DNA from: Rhizobium leguminosarum bv. trifolii WSM2297
Lineage (GTDB): Bacteria; Pseudomonadota; Alphaproteobacteria; Rhizobiales; Rhizobiaceae
NCBI RefSeq assembly: GCF_000271845.1
Contig: NZ_JH719395.1
Coordinates: 656,025 to 720,024 of the forward strand
Reading direction: 5' to 3'
Length of the DNA: 64,000 nt
The notes below the pieces were generated by a model. The model worked only from the letters and a program-made list of their open reading frames with translations. It was not told the origin of the DNA and did no database searches. Below, one piece after another: positions 55,630 through 64,000 of this stretch (its first letter is position 1; each line of letters starts with the position of its first letter). Position numbers and translations under genes: made by a program.

Positions 55630-56131
55630 TCTTGAACCTCCAGTTCCATTAGATGAGAACATTCTGAAACATGGACTTCCTGGCTGATATATCCAGACGG
55701 AGGGGAGTTATTTTTGGCGATCTCAATCAGTGATGGAAAATCCAGCGCTGAGGCAAGGTTCTGGCGATCTGCAAAGGGCTGAGAAAGGATCCATCGCCAC
55801 CCAATCGTCGCGAGAACTGCGCTTTGCTTGCCGGCATTCAAGATTCCTGACGCAGCCGGACAGAAATACTGCGCCGGTGCACTGGTCGCGGGAAGATATG
55901 TTCGCTTTCGGCACAGTCGGGCTGGCAATTCGCATTTCGATAACCGTGAAAGAACATTGGACGCCGCTCAGCCGACTTGCCGTGCCGTGCTTTGAAACAT
56001 TCGTCATCCCCTCACGTTGCCTTGCCATGGATGTCCTGCAGGCTGCAGGCGTCCAGACGATCGAAGGCACGCGCGTTCCTCGATTTTCGATTGCCGGGCA
56101 AATCGCCCGGCGAATGGAAACGGAGGAAAAC
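55630..56131. other. Intergenic region, no gene seen
   Basis: About 500 bases between two divergent genes. Frames on both strands are open (minus 55723-56133 and plus from 55730) but lack ribosome sites and codon bias. Promoters of both flanking genes must be here; I see no clear boxes. Confidence 0.6.
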
Positions 56132-56794
56132 ATGACACATAATCACAATAGACTATCGCTGGTGGTGCTTGCATCCACCTGCGCCCTGCTTGCGATGCCG
56201 GCAAGCGATGCACAGGCTATCGATGTCGGCGTATCGGTAAATGCAGGCAATGCCGCAAGCGCCGATGTCGGGGCATCGCTCGGCGGCGGCAGTGGCGTCA
56301 GCGCCGATGCCAACGCTTCCGTCGGCGGATCGAGCGGCGTCAATGCCGATGCGACCGTCAATGTCGGCGGCCGGAGCATTGATGCCGATCTCAACGTGGG
56401 GGCCGGCGGCGGCAATGGTCTCGATGCAAACGCCAATGCCAGGCTCGGCGGCGGGCGCGACGCCGATTCTGATCTCAATGCACGCATCGGCGGCTCTGAT
56501 AGGCTTGATACTGACACCACGGCCTCGGTCAGACGCGGCAGCGGCATCGATGCCAATCTCGCGGTCGGCGCGGGAGACGGGGCAGGCGGCAGCAACAGAT
56601 CCGCTGCTCAGGGTACCCTCAGCGCATCGCAGGCCCGCACCCTGCAGGATTTCCGGGCGAGGCCCGTCAATGAGCAACGCAAGATGCTTGTCCGTTGCGC
56701 GGATATCTCCTCTCCAGGCGGGTCCGCTTCGGGCGGCTCTGATTCTGGTCTTGCCGGTCTCTGCAGTCTGCTGCAGGCGTCAGCTTCGCGCTGA
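56132..56794 (+). CDS. Exported glycine/alanine/aspartate repeat protein
   Basis: A 220-residue protein. A signal peptide (cleavage near AQAID, residue 28) is followed by eight or so imperfect repeats of about 14 residues, pattern xADAxAxVGGxSGV, to about residue 150. The C-terminal part is non-repetitive, with LSASQARTLQDFRARP and two cysteines (VRCADIS, GLCSLL). GGAGGA precedes the ATG at 56132. I do not recognise a characterised family; the repeats suggest an extended or beta-roll cell-surface protein. Confidence 0.75.
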   Translation: MTHNHNRLSLVVLASTCALLAMPASDAQAIDVGVSVNAGNAASADVGASLGGGSGVSADANASVGGSSGVNADATVNVGGRSIDADLNVGAGGGNGLDANANARLGGGRDADSDLNARIGGSDRLDTDTTASVRRGSGIDANLAVGAGDGAGGSNRSAAQGTLSASQARTLQDFRARPVNEQRKMLVRCADISSPGGSASGGSDSGLAGLCSLLQASASR

Positions 56795-56802
56795 ACGTGA
56801 AA

Positions 56803-56832
56803 GACCCGCCGAACCGGAAGGCGCGGCGGGTC
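56803..56832 (-). terminator. Terminator at the end of the aap operon
   Basis: Stem gacccgccg / cggcgggtc with a 12-base loop, followed on the minus strand by TTTC. It lies between two convergent genes and may serve both. Confidence 0.65.
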
Positions 56833-56854
56833 CATTAGGAAAGTCTTCCCAAGC

Positions 56855-57628
56855 TTAATGCAGGATCTGGCTGAGGAACAGCTTGGTGCGTTCGTGCTGC
56901 GGATTGTCGAAGAATTCGGCCGGCGAATTCTGCTCGACGATCTGGCCCTGGTCCATGAAGATGACGCGGTTGGCGACCTGGCGGGCAAAGCCCATTTCAT
57001 GGGTGACGCAGAGCATGGTCATGCCTTCCTCGGCAAGACCGACCATGGTGTCGAGCACTTCCTTGATCATTTCAGGATCGAGGGCCGAGGTGGGCTCGTC
57101 GAACAGCATGATCTTGGGGTTCATGCACAGCGACCGGGCGATCGCCACACGCTGCTGCTGGCCGCCGGAGAGCTGTCCCGGATATTTGTTAGCCTGCTCG
57201 GGGATCTTGACGCGCTTGAGGAAGTGCATGGCGACCTCTTCCGCCTGCTTCTTCGGCATTTTGCGCACCCAGATCGGCGCCAGCGTGCAGTTTTCCAGGA
57301 TCGTCAGGTGCGGGAAGAGGTTGAAGTGCTGGAACACCATGCCGACTTCGCGCCTGACCTCGTCGATCTTTTTCAGGTCGTTCGTCAGTTCGGTGCCGTC
57401 GACGATGATGCGGCCCTTCTGATGCTCTTCCAGGCGGTTGATGCAGCGGATCATCGTCGATTTGCCCGAACCCGACGGGCCGGCAATCACGATGCGCTCG
57501 CCGCGCATGACCTTGAGGTTGATGTCGCGCAGCACGTGGAAATCGCCGTACCACTTATTCATGTTGACGATATCGACCGCCACTTCCGTTGCGGAAACGG
57601 TGAGCTTTTTAGCTGGAGCTTCAGCCAT
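56855..57628 (-). CDS. aapP: General amino-acid permease ATP-binding protein
   Basis: The ATPase of the AapJQMP amino-acid ABC transporter. The 257 residues show Walker [11 protein letters not shown]-loop [13 protein letters not shown], signature LSGGQQQR, Walker [13 protein letters not shown] and the switch histidine in CVTHEMGF. In R. leguminosarum this system imports and also affects efflux of a wide range of L-amino acids and matters for nitrogen-fixing bacteroids. It is last in the operon. Confidence 0.96.
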   Translation of the reverse strand: MAEAPAKKLTVSATEVAVDIVNMNKWYGDFHVLRDINLKVMRGERIVIAGPSGSGKSTMIRCINRLEEHQKGRIIVDGTELTNDLKKIDEVRREVGMVFQHFNLFPHLTILENCTLAPIWVRKMPKKQAEEVAMHFLKRVKIPEQANKYPGQLSGGQQQRVAIARSLCMNPKIMLFDEPTSALDPEMIKEVLDTMVGLAEEGMTMLCVTHEMGFARQVANRVIFMDQGQIVEQNSPAEFFDNPQHERTKLFLSQILH

Positions 57629-57646
57629 GACTATTTTCCCTCATTC

Positions 57647-58801
57647 TTATCGTTTGTGGCCGGTATCGAGATGGCGTTCAATAAAAGCTGAATAGCGCGA
57701 CATGCCGAAGCAGAAAAGCCAGAAGGCGAAGCCGGCGAAGATCAGGCCGGTCAGCGGCGTGACCGCACTGGCCCAATAGGCGTCGCTGAAGTTCAGGCGG
57801 ACAATCCCGAGCAGATCGAACATGCCGATGATCGAGACCAGCGACGTGTCCTTGAACGTACCGATGAACGTGTTGACGATGCTCGGTATGACAAGCTTGA
57901 TCGCCTGCGGCAGGATGATCAGCCGCATCTTCTGCCAATAGCCGAGGCCGAGCGAATCGGCACCCTCGAACTGGCCCTTCGGGATCGCCTGTAGGCCGCC
58001 GCGGATGACTTCTGCCATATAGGCCGAGGTGAAGATCGCAACGCCGATCAGCGCCCTGAGCAGTTTGTCGACATTCCAGCCGGTGGGCAGGAAGAGCGGA
58101 AGCATGACGCTTGCCATGAACAGCACGGCGATCAGCGGGATGCCGCGGACGACCTCGATGAAGCCGATGCAGACGGTGCGGATGATCGGCATATGCGAGC
58201 GCCGCCCGAGCGCCAGGATGACGCCGAAGGGAAGCGAGACGGCGATGCCGACGAAGGAGAGAACCAGCGTCACCATCAGGCCTCCCCAGAGCGATGTCTC
58301 CACAGGCTCGAGCCCGAAACCGCCGCAGAGCAGCCAGAAGGAGAAAAGCGGCAGTGCGATGAACAGCAGGATCGCGTTCAGCCCCTTGCGCGGGGCGCGG
58401 GGGATCAGCATCGGCACCATCAGCGCGATGAAGAGGATGCCGACGATGGTCGGGCGCCAGCGCTCGGAGAGCGGATAGCGGCCATAGACGAACTGGTCCA
58501 TCTTGGCGTTGACGAAGGCCCAGCAGGCGCCGCTCCAGCCATCCGGCTGGATGCCACCCTGCACGGTCGTGGCGCAGAATGTCCGGTCCGGGCCGCTCCA
58601 GACGGCTTGGACGAACAGCCAGTTGATCATATGCGGCAGCACCCATGCGAGAAGGGCAAGGGCAAGCACCGTCATTACCATATCTTTGGGCGTCGCAAGC
58701 AGGTTCTTGCGGACCCAGGCGATGGCGCCCCTTTGGCCAAGCGGGGCAGGTTCCGGTGCCAGCATGGCGGTTCTGACGAAGGATTGATTGGATACCGACA
58801 T
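57647..58801 (-). CDS. aapM: General amino-acid permease membrane subunit M
   Basis: A 384-residue inner-membrane permease with about eight membrane segments; longer than typical polar amino-acid permeases because of an N-terminal extension, as known for AapM. The EAA-type loop [22 protein letters not shown] is present near residue 275. It lies two bases after aapQ and 19 before aapP. Confidence 0.96.
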   Translation of the reverse strand: MSVSNQSFVRTAMLAPEPAPLGQRGAIAWVRKNLLATPKDMVMTVLALALLAWVLPHMINWLFVQAVWSGPDRTFCATTVQGGIQPDGWSGACWAFVNAKMDQFVYGRYPLSERWRPTIVGILFIALMVPMLIPRAPRKGLNAILLFIALPLFSFWLLCGGFGLEPVETSLWGGLMVTLVLSFVGIAVSLPFGVILALGRRSHMPIIRTVCIGFIEVVRGIPLIAVLFMASVMLPLFLPTGWNVDKLLRALIGVAIFTSAYMAEVIRGGLQAIPKGQFEGADSLGLGYWQKMRLIILPQAIKLVIPSIVNTFIGTFKDTSLVSIIGMFDLLGIVRLNFSDAYWASAVTPLTGLIFAGFAFWLFCFGMSRYSAFIERHLDTGHKR

Positions 58802-58802
58802 C

Positions 58803-59999
58803 TTATCGCTCCACCAGGGCCATTTTGGCGTTGAACCAGTTCATGAAGACCGAGGTCACGACGCTGAGAAGCAGATAGGCGATGACCACGAGGAACATGA
58901 TCTCGACGGCCTGGCCGGTCTGGTTGAGGATCGTGCCGCTGACAGCGAAATAATCGGCGAAACCGATGGCGATCGCCAGCGAGGAATTCTTGGTCAGGTT
59001 CAGATACTGGCTTGTCAGTGGCGGAATGATGATGCGCAAGGCCTGCGGCACCACGACGAGGCGTGTGATGCTCGACGGATGCAGGCCAAGCGCGCCTGCC
59101 GCCTCCGACTGCCCCTTCGCCACGCCGCGAATGCCGCTGCGGACGATTTCGGCGATGAAGGCGGCGGTATAGAAGGAGAGCGCCAGGAAGAGCGACATGA
59201 ATTCCGGACCGACGACGCTGCCGCCGGTCAAGTTGAACTTGCCGGCGACCGGCATGTCGAATGACATTGGCAGACCGCTCAGCAGGAAGGCGAGGATCGG
59301 AAGCCCGATGATCAGGCCGATCGATGCCCAGACCGTATGGAACTGCTTGCCCGTGGCCGCCTGCCGCTTATGTGCCCATTTCGCCAGGACGACCGCCGCG
59401 ACGATCCCGATCAGCAACGCGATGCCGACGGCCCACATGCCGGTCTCGAAGATCGGTTTCGGGAAGGCGAGCCCGCGATTGTTGAGGAACATGTTGAGCG
59501 GCAGGTGCAGCGATTCACGCGGCTGCGGCAGCACGGCAAGAACGCCGGAATACCAGAAGAAGATGACGAGCAGCGGCGGGATGTTGCGGAACACTTCGAC
59601 ATAGACCGTGCAGAGCTTGGCGATCAGCCAGTTGTGTGACAGTCGGCCGATGCCGATGATGAAGCCGATGATCGTTGCCGTGATGATGCCGGTGATGGCG
59701 ACCAGGATCGTGTTCAGAATGCCGACGAGCAGTGCGCGTCCGTAGGTGGAATCGCTCGAATAGGCAACCAGCGACTGGCCGATCTCGAAACCGGCGCGTC
59801 CGCGCAGGAAGGCGAAACCGGATGCGGTATTGCTGCGGGCAAGGTTGACCGCCGTGTTGTGCGCGATCCATGTGACCGCCACGACAAGCACGACAATGGT
59901 TAGGATTTGGAAGAAAATCCCGCGTATTCGCGGGTCGTACATAGCCGAGTGCCAACTCCAGCCGGTATCGTGCAAAGGTATAGAAGCCTGTTGCGTCAT
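58803..59999 (-). CDS. aapQ: General amino-acid permease membrane subunit Q
   Basis: A 398-residue permease, partner of AapM. The EAA-type loop [22 protein letters not shown] is near residue 285. A long central insert (about residues 185-240) distinguishes this family. It begins about 100 bases after aapJ, with a stem-loop between. Confidence 0.96.
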   Translation of the reverse strand: MTQQASIPLHDTGWSWHSAMYDPRIRGIFFQILTIVVLVVAVTWIAHNTAVNLARSNTASGFAFLRGRAGFEIGQSLVAYSSDSTYGRALLVGILNTILVAITGIITATIIGFIIGIGRLSHNWLIAKLCTVYVEVFRNIPPLLVIFFWYSGVLAVLPQPRESLHLPLNMFLNNRGLAFPKPIFETGMWAVGIALLIGIVAAVVLAKWAHKRQAATGKQFHTVWASIGLIIGLPILAFLLSGLPMSFDMPVAGKFNLTGGSVVGPEFMSLFLALSFYTAAFIAEIVRSGIRGVAKGQSEAAGALGLHPSSITRLVVVPQALRIIIPPLTSQYLNLTKNSSLAIAIGFADYFAVSGTILNQTGQAVEIMFLVVIAYLLLSVVTSVFMNWFNAKMALVER

Positions 60000-60049
60000 G
60001 CCGAGCCAATCCCCTGTGAGCCCGTTTTTGGGCTTTTCTTTTTGGAAGA

Positions 60050-60073
60050 GGAAAGGCGTTTTACCGCCTTTCC
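60050..60073 (-). promoter_or_regulatory. Stem-loop between aapJ and aapQ
   Basis: Perfect nine-pair stem ggaaaggcg / cgcctttcc with a six-base loop. It lies just after aapJ and has no long U-tract, so it may stabilise aapJ mRNA or weaken read-through, giving excess binding protein. Confidence 0.55.
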
Positions 60074-60097
60074 CGGCTTGTCAAACGGTGCGCGAAA

Positions 60098-61123
60098 TCA
60101 GCGAACCGGCGGAGCGTACTGGAGGCCGCCCTTGTTCCAGAGCGCGTTCAGGCCGCGTGCGATCTTCAGCGGGCTGCCCTGGCCGATATTGCGCTCGAAG
60201 ACTTCGCCGTAATTGCCGACATTCTTGACGATGTTATAGGCCCAGTCGTTGGTCAGGCCGAGGTCGGTGCCGATCTTGGTGTCGGCCTCGCTGCCGAGGA
60301 AGCGCTTGATGTCGGGGTTCGGCGAGTTCTTCATTTCGTCGACATTCGCCTGGGTGATGCCGAATTCTTCGGCGTTAACAAGCGCGTAGGCCGTCCAGGA
60401 AACGATGTCGAACCACTGGTCGTCACCCTGGCGGACTGCCGGGCCGAGCGGCTCTTTGGAGATGATCTCCGGAAGAACAATGTGCTCGTCGGGGTTCTTC
60501 AGCGTCAGACGCAGCGAATAGAGGCCGGACTGGTCGGTCGTGTAGACGTCGCAACGGCCTGAATCATAGGCCGCGTTGACTTCTTCGAGCTTTTCGAAAA
60601 CCACCGGATTGTACTGAAGATTGTTCGCCTTGAAATAGTCGGCGAGGTTCAGTTCGGTGGTCGTGCCGGACTGCACGCAGATGGCGGCTCCCGAGAGTTC
60701 CAGCGCCGACTTCACGTTCAGGCCCTTGCGAACCATGAAGCCCTGACCGTCATAATAGGTGACTGGGCGGAAGTTGAAGCCGAGGGCGGTATCGCGGTTG
60801 ATCGACCAGGTGGTGTTGCGCGACAGGATGTCGATTTCACCGGACTGCAGTGCGGGGAAACGATCCTTCGCCGACAGCGGCGTGTATTTGACTTTGGTCG
60901 GATCGCCGAGGACGGCGGAAGCGACGGCCTTGCAGAAGTCGACGTCGAAGCCGGCCCAATTGCCGGAAGCATCAGGCTGCGCGAAACCCAGAAGGCCGGT
61001 ATTGACGCCGCATTGCACGAAACCCTTCGCCTTGACGTCTCCGAGAGTGGTGGCCGAGGCGGCCGAAGCGCCAAGTGCCAAAACTGCTGCGCCGAGAGCG
61101 GCGGACAGAAGCTTGTTCTTCAT
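60098..61123 (-). CDS. aapJ: General amino-acid-binding periplasmic protein
   Basis: The solute-binding protein of the Aap system, 341 residues. A signal peptide (LLSAALGAAVLALGASAASA) precedes the mature start near TTLGDVKAKG. Motifs GFAQPDASGNWAGFDVDFCKAVA and DILSRNTTWS are family signatures. ATG at 61123 is chosen; a longer frame to 61207 is not needed. It is first in the operon and divergent from metC. Confidence 0.97.
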   Translation of the reverse strand: MKNKLLSAALGAAVLALGASAASATTLGDVKAKGFVQCGVNTGLLGFAQPDASGNWAGFDVDFCKAVASAVLGDPTKVKYTPLSAKDRFPALQSGEIDILSRNTTWSINRDTALGFNFRPVTYYDGQGFMVRKGLNVKSALELSGAAICVQSGTTTELNLADYFKANNLQYNPVVFEKLEEVNAAYDSGRCDVYTTDQSGLYSLRLTLKNPDEHIVLPEIISKEPLGPAVRQGDDQWFDIVSWTAYALVNAEEFGITQANVDEMKNSPNPDIKRFLGSEADTKIGTDLGLTNDWAYNIVKNVGNYGEVFERNIGQGSPLKIARGLNALWNKGGLQYAPPVR

Positions 61124-61483
61124 TTTTTTCCCAACCTTTTCCGTTGTCTTATATTTTCTTGTGGGAGCTCCGGCCGAAAACCTGCCGCCTCCCATGTGTC
61201 TCGACACCCTCCCGGCGCGAGTGGGTCTATCACAGTCTCAAATGTCACTATGGTCAAGTGTCGCCATCAATAATTGCGGCAAAATTCAGAATTTTGGTGG
61301 ATTGCGCCGCATTCGAAGGCGGCTGATTACGAAATAGGCGTCCGGTTGCGGAAAAATAACGCGAAAATCCCATTTTTGTCGTCCCAGAACGTTGTCTGCA
61401 ATCCATCGTCAAGGGGTTGACCGGAAACGGCGGCGCGTCCAAAAGTCTGGTTTTGCGACCCCTCGCTAAAGGCTATTCCCGAC
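61124..61483. other. Divergent promoter region of aapJ and metC
   Basis: About 360 bases that must contain both promoters. I looked for a sigma-54 GG-N10-GC pair, because aap is linked to nitrogen control, and saw no convincing one. Before metC the sequence ggggt (61413-61417) and acccc (61458-61462) can pair, followed by CGCTAAAGG. Confidence 0.5.
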
Positions 61484-62674
61484 ATGAAAGACAAAGACAG
61501 CGTGCTGCAGAACGCCGGGATCAATACCCGCCTGACCCATATCGGCAACGACCCTTTCGACTATCATGGCTTCGTCAATCCGCCGGTCGTGCATGCCTCG
61601 ACGGTGCTGTTTCCGAATGCGCGGACGATGGAGACGCGCTCGCAGAAATATACTTACGGAACGCGCGGCACCCCGACGACGGATGCGCTTTGCGAGGCGA
61701 TCGATGCACTCGAAGGCTCGGCCGGCACGATCCTCGTACCCTCGGGTCTTGCGGCCGTCACCATTCCGTTCCTGGGTTTCGCCGCCGCCGGCGACCATGC
61801 GCTGGTCGTCGATTCGGTCTATGGCCCGACCCGGCATTTCTGCGATACGATGCTGAAGCGCCTCGGCGTCGAGGTGGAATATTACGATCCGGCGATCGGC
61901 GCCGGCATCGAGACGCTGTTCCGCCCGAACACCAAGCTCGTCCACACCGAGGCTCCCGGCTCCAACACCTTCGAGATGCAGGATATCCCGGCGATCTCGG
62001 CGGTGGCGCACCGCCACGGCGCCGTCGTCATGATGGACAATACCTGGGCGACGCCGCTCTATTTCAGGCCGCTCGATCACGGCGTCGACATCTCCATCCA
62101 CGCGGCGACGAAATACCCGTCCGGCCATTCCGATATCCTGCTCGGAACGGTATCGGCCAATGCCGAGCATTGGGAGCGGCTGAAGGAAGCGAATGGCGTG
62201 CTCGGCATTTGCGGCGCACCGGATGACGCCTACCAGATCCTGCGCGGCTTGCGCACCATGGGCCTGCGCCTCGAGCGGCATTATGAAAGCGCGCTTGCTA
62301 TCGCAGAATGGCTGGAGGGCAGGGAGGACGTTGCCCGCGTGCTGCATCCGGCCCTGCCGAGTTTTCCCTCTCACCATCTCTGGAAACGTGATTTCAAGGG
62401 CGCCAGCGGCATCTTTTCCTTCGTGCTCGCCGCTGATGGCCCAGAAAAATGCAGGGCAAAGGCGCATGCCTTCCTCGACGCGCTCCGGATTTTCGGTCTC
62501 GGCTATTCCTGGGGCGGCTTTGAAAGCCTCGCATTGCACGCCCACCTCAATGATCGCAAGGTCGCCAAGGCTCCGACGGATGGGGCGGTGATCCGCCTGC
62601 AGATCGGCATCGAGGACGTTGCCGACTTGAAAGCCGATATCGAACGGGGTTTTGCCGCCGCAAGCGCCGTCTGA
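61484..62674 (+). CDS. metC: Cystathionine beta-lyase
   Basis: Cleaves cystathionine to homocysteine in methionine synthesis. The 396 residues belong to the Cys/Met PLP family: VVHASTVLFPN, KYTYGTRGTPTT, TWATPLYFRPLDHG and the PLP lysine in SIHAATKYPSGHSD near residue 210. It is divergent from aapJ, as in R. leguminosarum. Confidence 0.95.
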   Translation: MKDKDSVLQNAGINTRLTHIGNDPFDYHGFVNPPVVHASTVLFPNARTMETRSQKYTYGTRGTPTTDALCEAIDALEGSAGTILVPSGLAAVTIPFLGFAAAGDHALVVDSVYGPTRHFCDTMLKRLGVEVEYYDPAIGAGIETLFRPNTKLVHTEAPGSNTFEMQDIPAISAVAHRHGAVVMMDNTWATPLYFRPLDHGVDISIHAATKYPSGHSDILLGTVSANAEHWERLKEANGVLGICGAPDDAYQILRGLRTMGLRLERHYESALAIAEWLEGREDVARVLHPALPSFPSHHLWKRDFKGASGIFSFVLAADGPEKCRAKAHAFLDALRIFGLGYSWGGFESLALHAHLNDRKVAKAPTDGAVIRLQIGIEDVADLKADIERGFAAASAV

Positions 62675-62708
62675 GCGGACGCGGGGAGGGCCGCTGCCTG
62701 CCCCACGC

Positions 62709-63863
62709 TTATGGCAGGCGCACGGCCCGGTAGCCGTAGATCCAGTCGAGATCCGCCGCCAGGCTTTGCGGCGGCTTGAGGCCGAGAACCAGATCGCGGC
62801 CGATCCGGATCGGTCCTTTCGCATGATAGGCAAACCGGTTGAAGGCGCCGCGCTGGCGAAGTTTGGCGATGCGTGGGGCCCGATGGCTTTCAAAGAGCTT
62901 TAGCGCTTCCGCCGCCGGACGATCGGAAAGAAACGCGGCAAGTTCGTAACCGTCTTCGATCGCCATGGCCGCTCCTTGTGCGGCAAAGGGCATCATTGCA
63001 TGCGCGGCATCGCCGATCAGAACCGTCTTGCGGCCGTCCTGCCACGCGCCTGATGTGGTTTCGAACAGCGGCCAGAAACTCAGCTGCTGGTGTTGTTCGA
63101 GCAGCGAGACGATCGTGGAATTCCAACCGGAAAGACGCGCGAGCAACTGCGCGCGCTGCTCGGCCGTCGCCTCGCTTTGCCAGGCCTGCGGCGCGATATT
63201 GCCGGCGGTGATCGCCACCATGTTGAAGCTGGCGGTCTCCCTCAAAGGGTAACAGACAAGATGCGCCGACCCGCCGAGGAAAGCGCAAACGCTTGCCCGG
63301 TCGAGAAAACCCGGCGCTTCGGTTTCGGCAATGGTGAAGCGGTAGGCGATATTGCTGGAAAACCGCGGCGAGGGGCTGCCCGGAACGGATTGCCGCAGCT
63401 TCGACCAGACGCCGTCGGCGCCGATGACGACATCGGCGTCCCGCTCGATAGCCGGCAGCGTCGATTCCATCCGGATACTAAGGTGAAGCCGGCAGAGCGG
63501 ATCGGCCTCGACCGCGGCCAAAAGGGCTTTCTGCAATGTGCTGCGATGCAGGACGCCATAGGGAGCGCCCCAGCGCTGCCGCGCGAATGCGCCTGCAGGC
63601 ACGGCCGCCAGCTGGCGAAGCGAACTGCCCGAGATCAGCCGGATCGTTTCCGGCTCCAGCCAGACCTTTGACAGCCCTTCAAGGATACCGAGTTCAGCAA
63701 GGATGCGCGAGGCGTTGGGCGAAAGCTGCAAGCCCGCGCCGATGTCGGTCAGTTCGCTCGCCTGCTCGAAGATGTCGGAGCTGATGCCCCGGCGCGAAAG
63801 CGAAAGCGCAGCGGTCAGCCCCGATATTCCGGCGCCGATGATGGCGGCATGTTCGACCGGCAT
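62709..63863 (-). CDS. FAD-dependent aromatic-ring hydroxylase-like monooxygenase
   Basis: A 384-residue group A flavin monooxygenase related to salicylate and 3-hydroxybenzoate hydroxylases. Motifs: IIGAGISGLTAALSLSRRG at the start, VIGADGVWSKLR near residue 155 and LIGDAAHAMMPFAAQGAAMAIEDGYEL near residue 280. The substrate is unclear. It is convergent with metC and followed on the same strand by nothing close. Confidence 0.92.
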   Translation of the reverse strand: MPVEHAAIIGAGISGLTAALSLSRRGISSDIFEQASELTDIGAGLQLSPNASRILAELGILEGLSKVWLEPETIRLISGSSLRQLAAVPAGAFARQRWGAPYGVLHRSTLQKALLAAVEADPLCRLHLSIRMESTLPAIERDADVVIGADGVWSKLRQSVPGSPSPRFSSNIAYRFTIAETEAPGFLDRASVCAFLGGSAHLVCYPLRETASFNMVAITAGNIAPQAWQSEATAEQRAQLLARLSGWNSTIVSLLEQHQQLSFWPLFETTSGAWQDGRKTVLIGDAAHAMMPFAAQGAAMAIEDGYELAAFLSDRPAAEALKLFESHRAPRIAKLRQRGAFNRFAYHAKGPIRIGRDLVLGLKPPQSLAADLDWIYGYRAVRLP

Positions 63864-63891
63864 TGTCCGTTCGATCCGAAATCTGGACGGG

Positions 63892-64000
63892 TTAGGCCGC
63901 CTTCACGTGGAAAACGCAGCCTGCCGGGTTGGTCTGGCTGGGCTTGAGCGCGGAATTGAAGCGATAGAGCGTCGAGCAATAGGAACAGACCTTCTCGTTG
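63892..64000 (-). CDS. NDUFS6-like zinc-finger protein (partial, 3' end)
   Basis: Only the last 35 codons are in the window, reading VCSYCSTLYRFNSAL then PAGCVFHVKAA and a TAA stop. The CxxC-TLY and later cysteine/histidine match the zinc-finger protein related to the complex I subunit NDUFS6. The start lies beyond position 64000. Confidence 0.8.
   Translation of the reverse strand, partial: NEKVCSYCSTLYRFNSALKPSQTNPAGCVFHVKAA

Noticed and set aside
55723..56133. Minus-strand open frame of 136 codons
   Set aside because: Sequence is not protein-like, and it covers the leader of the repeat-protein gene.
61413..61475. SAM-II-like riboswitch before metC (ggggt / acccc pairing followed by CGCTAAAGG)
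   Set aside because: SAM-II is short with a fixed pseudoknot; the loop here is much longer and I could not build the second stem. A covariance-model search would decide.

Overview
The window is a chromosomal segment of a fast-growing Rhizobium, most like the R. leguminosarum/R. etli group. This rests on the GC-rich codon use, the fused secDF, the aapJQMP amino-acid permease with metC divergent to aapJ, the accB-accC-aat block, a PhaC polyhydroxybutyrate synthase, DUF1127 small proteins and RIME-like palindromes. The species call is an inference from gene content and order. No rRNA, insertion sequence, prophage or CRISPR array was seen.

Layout. 0-6 kb: end of yajC, secDF, NDUFAF3-like and NDUFAF6-like genes, a membrane protein, and trmFO on the other strand. 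6-7.3 kb: two DUF1127 genes and an unannotated small RNA on the minus strand whose three hairpin loops carry anti-Shine-Dalgarno (CCUCC) sequence. 7.4-11.7 kb: DUF2157 and GDYXXLXY pair, tRNA-Leu, trigger factor, a SnoaL-like protein. 11.8-19.8 kb: cobalamin-type radical SAM protein, EEP-family hydrolase, sthA, radC-map, a TetR regulator, a small membrane-protein pair, ruvX. 20-28 kb: a metallohydrolase and the gatC-gatA and gatB genes, interleaved with four GNAT acetyltransferases and a YjhX toxin-family gene. 28-36.6 kb: NDUFA12-like, DUF2155, DUF2167, aat-accC-accB-aroQ, a DsbA-family protein, an aminotransferase and a Tlde1-like L,D-transpeptidase. 36.8-44.4 kb: phaC, a lipoprotein, an LL-DAP/alanine-type aminotransferase with hom, and recJ. 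44.4-49.3 kb: three tRNA-Glu genes, an M15-family lipoprotein, gloA, a double cold-shock protein, DUF192, tRNA-Arg, an NDUFS4-like gene and tRNA-Pro. 49.3-56.8 kb: an accessory-looking stretch with a truncated ORF, a P-loop kinase-like protein, a beta-helix/RTX secreted protein, several small exported proteins and a repeat protein. 56.8-64 kb: aapPMQJ, metC, a FAD monooxygenase and the 3' end of an NDUFS6-like zinc-finger gene.

Themes. Five scattered genes are homologues of mitochondrial complex I accessory subunits or assembly factors (NDUFAF3, NDUFAF6, NDUFA12, NDUFS4, NDUFS6). Protein synthesis and export are well represented (gatCAB, tRNAs, tig, map, aat, trmFO, secDF). The most interesting items are the cuckoo-type small RNA beside the DUF1127 genes, and the YjhX-GNAT divergent pair that resembles the E. 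coli TopAI-YjhQ toxin-antitoxin system in a different arrangement.
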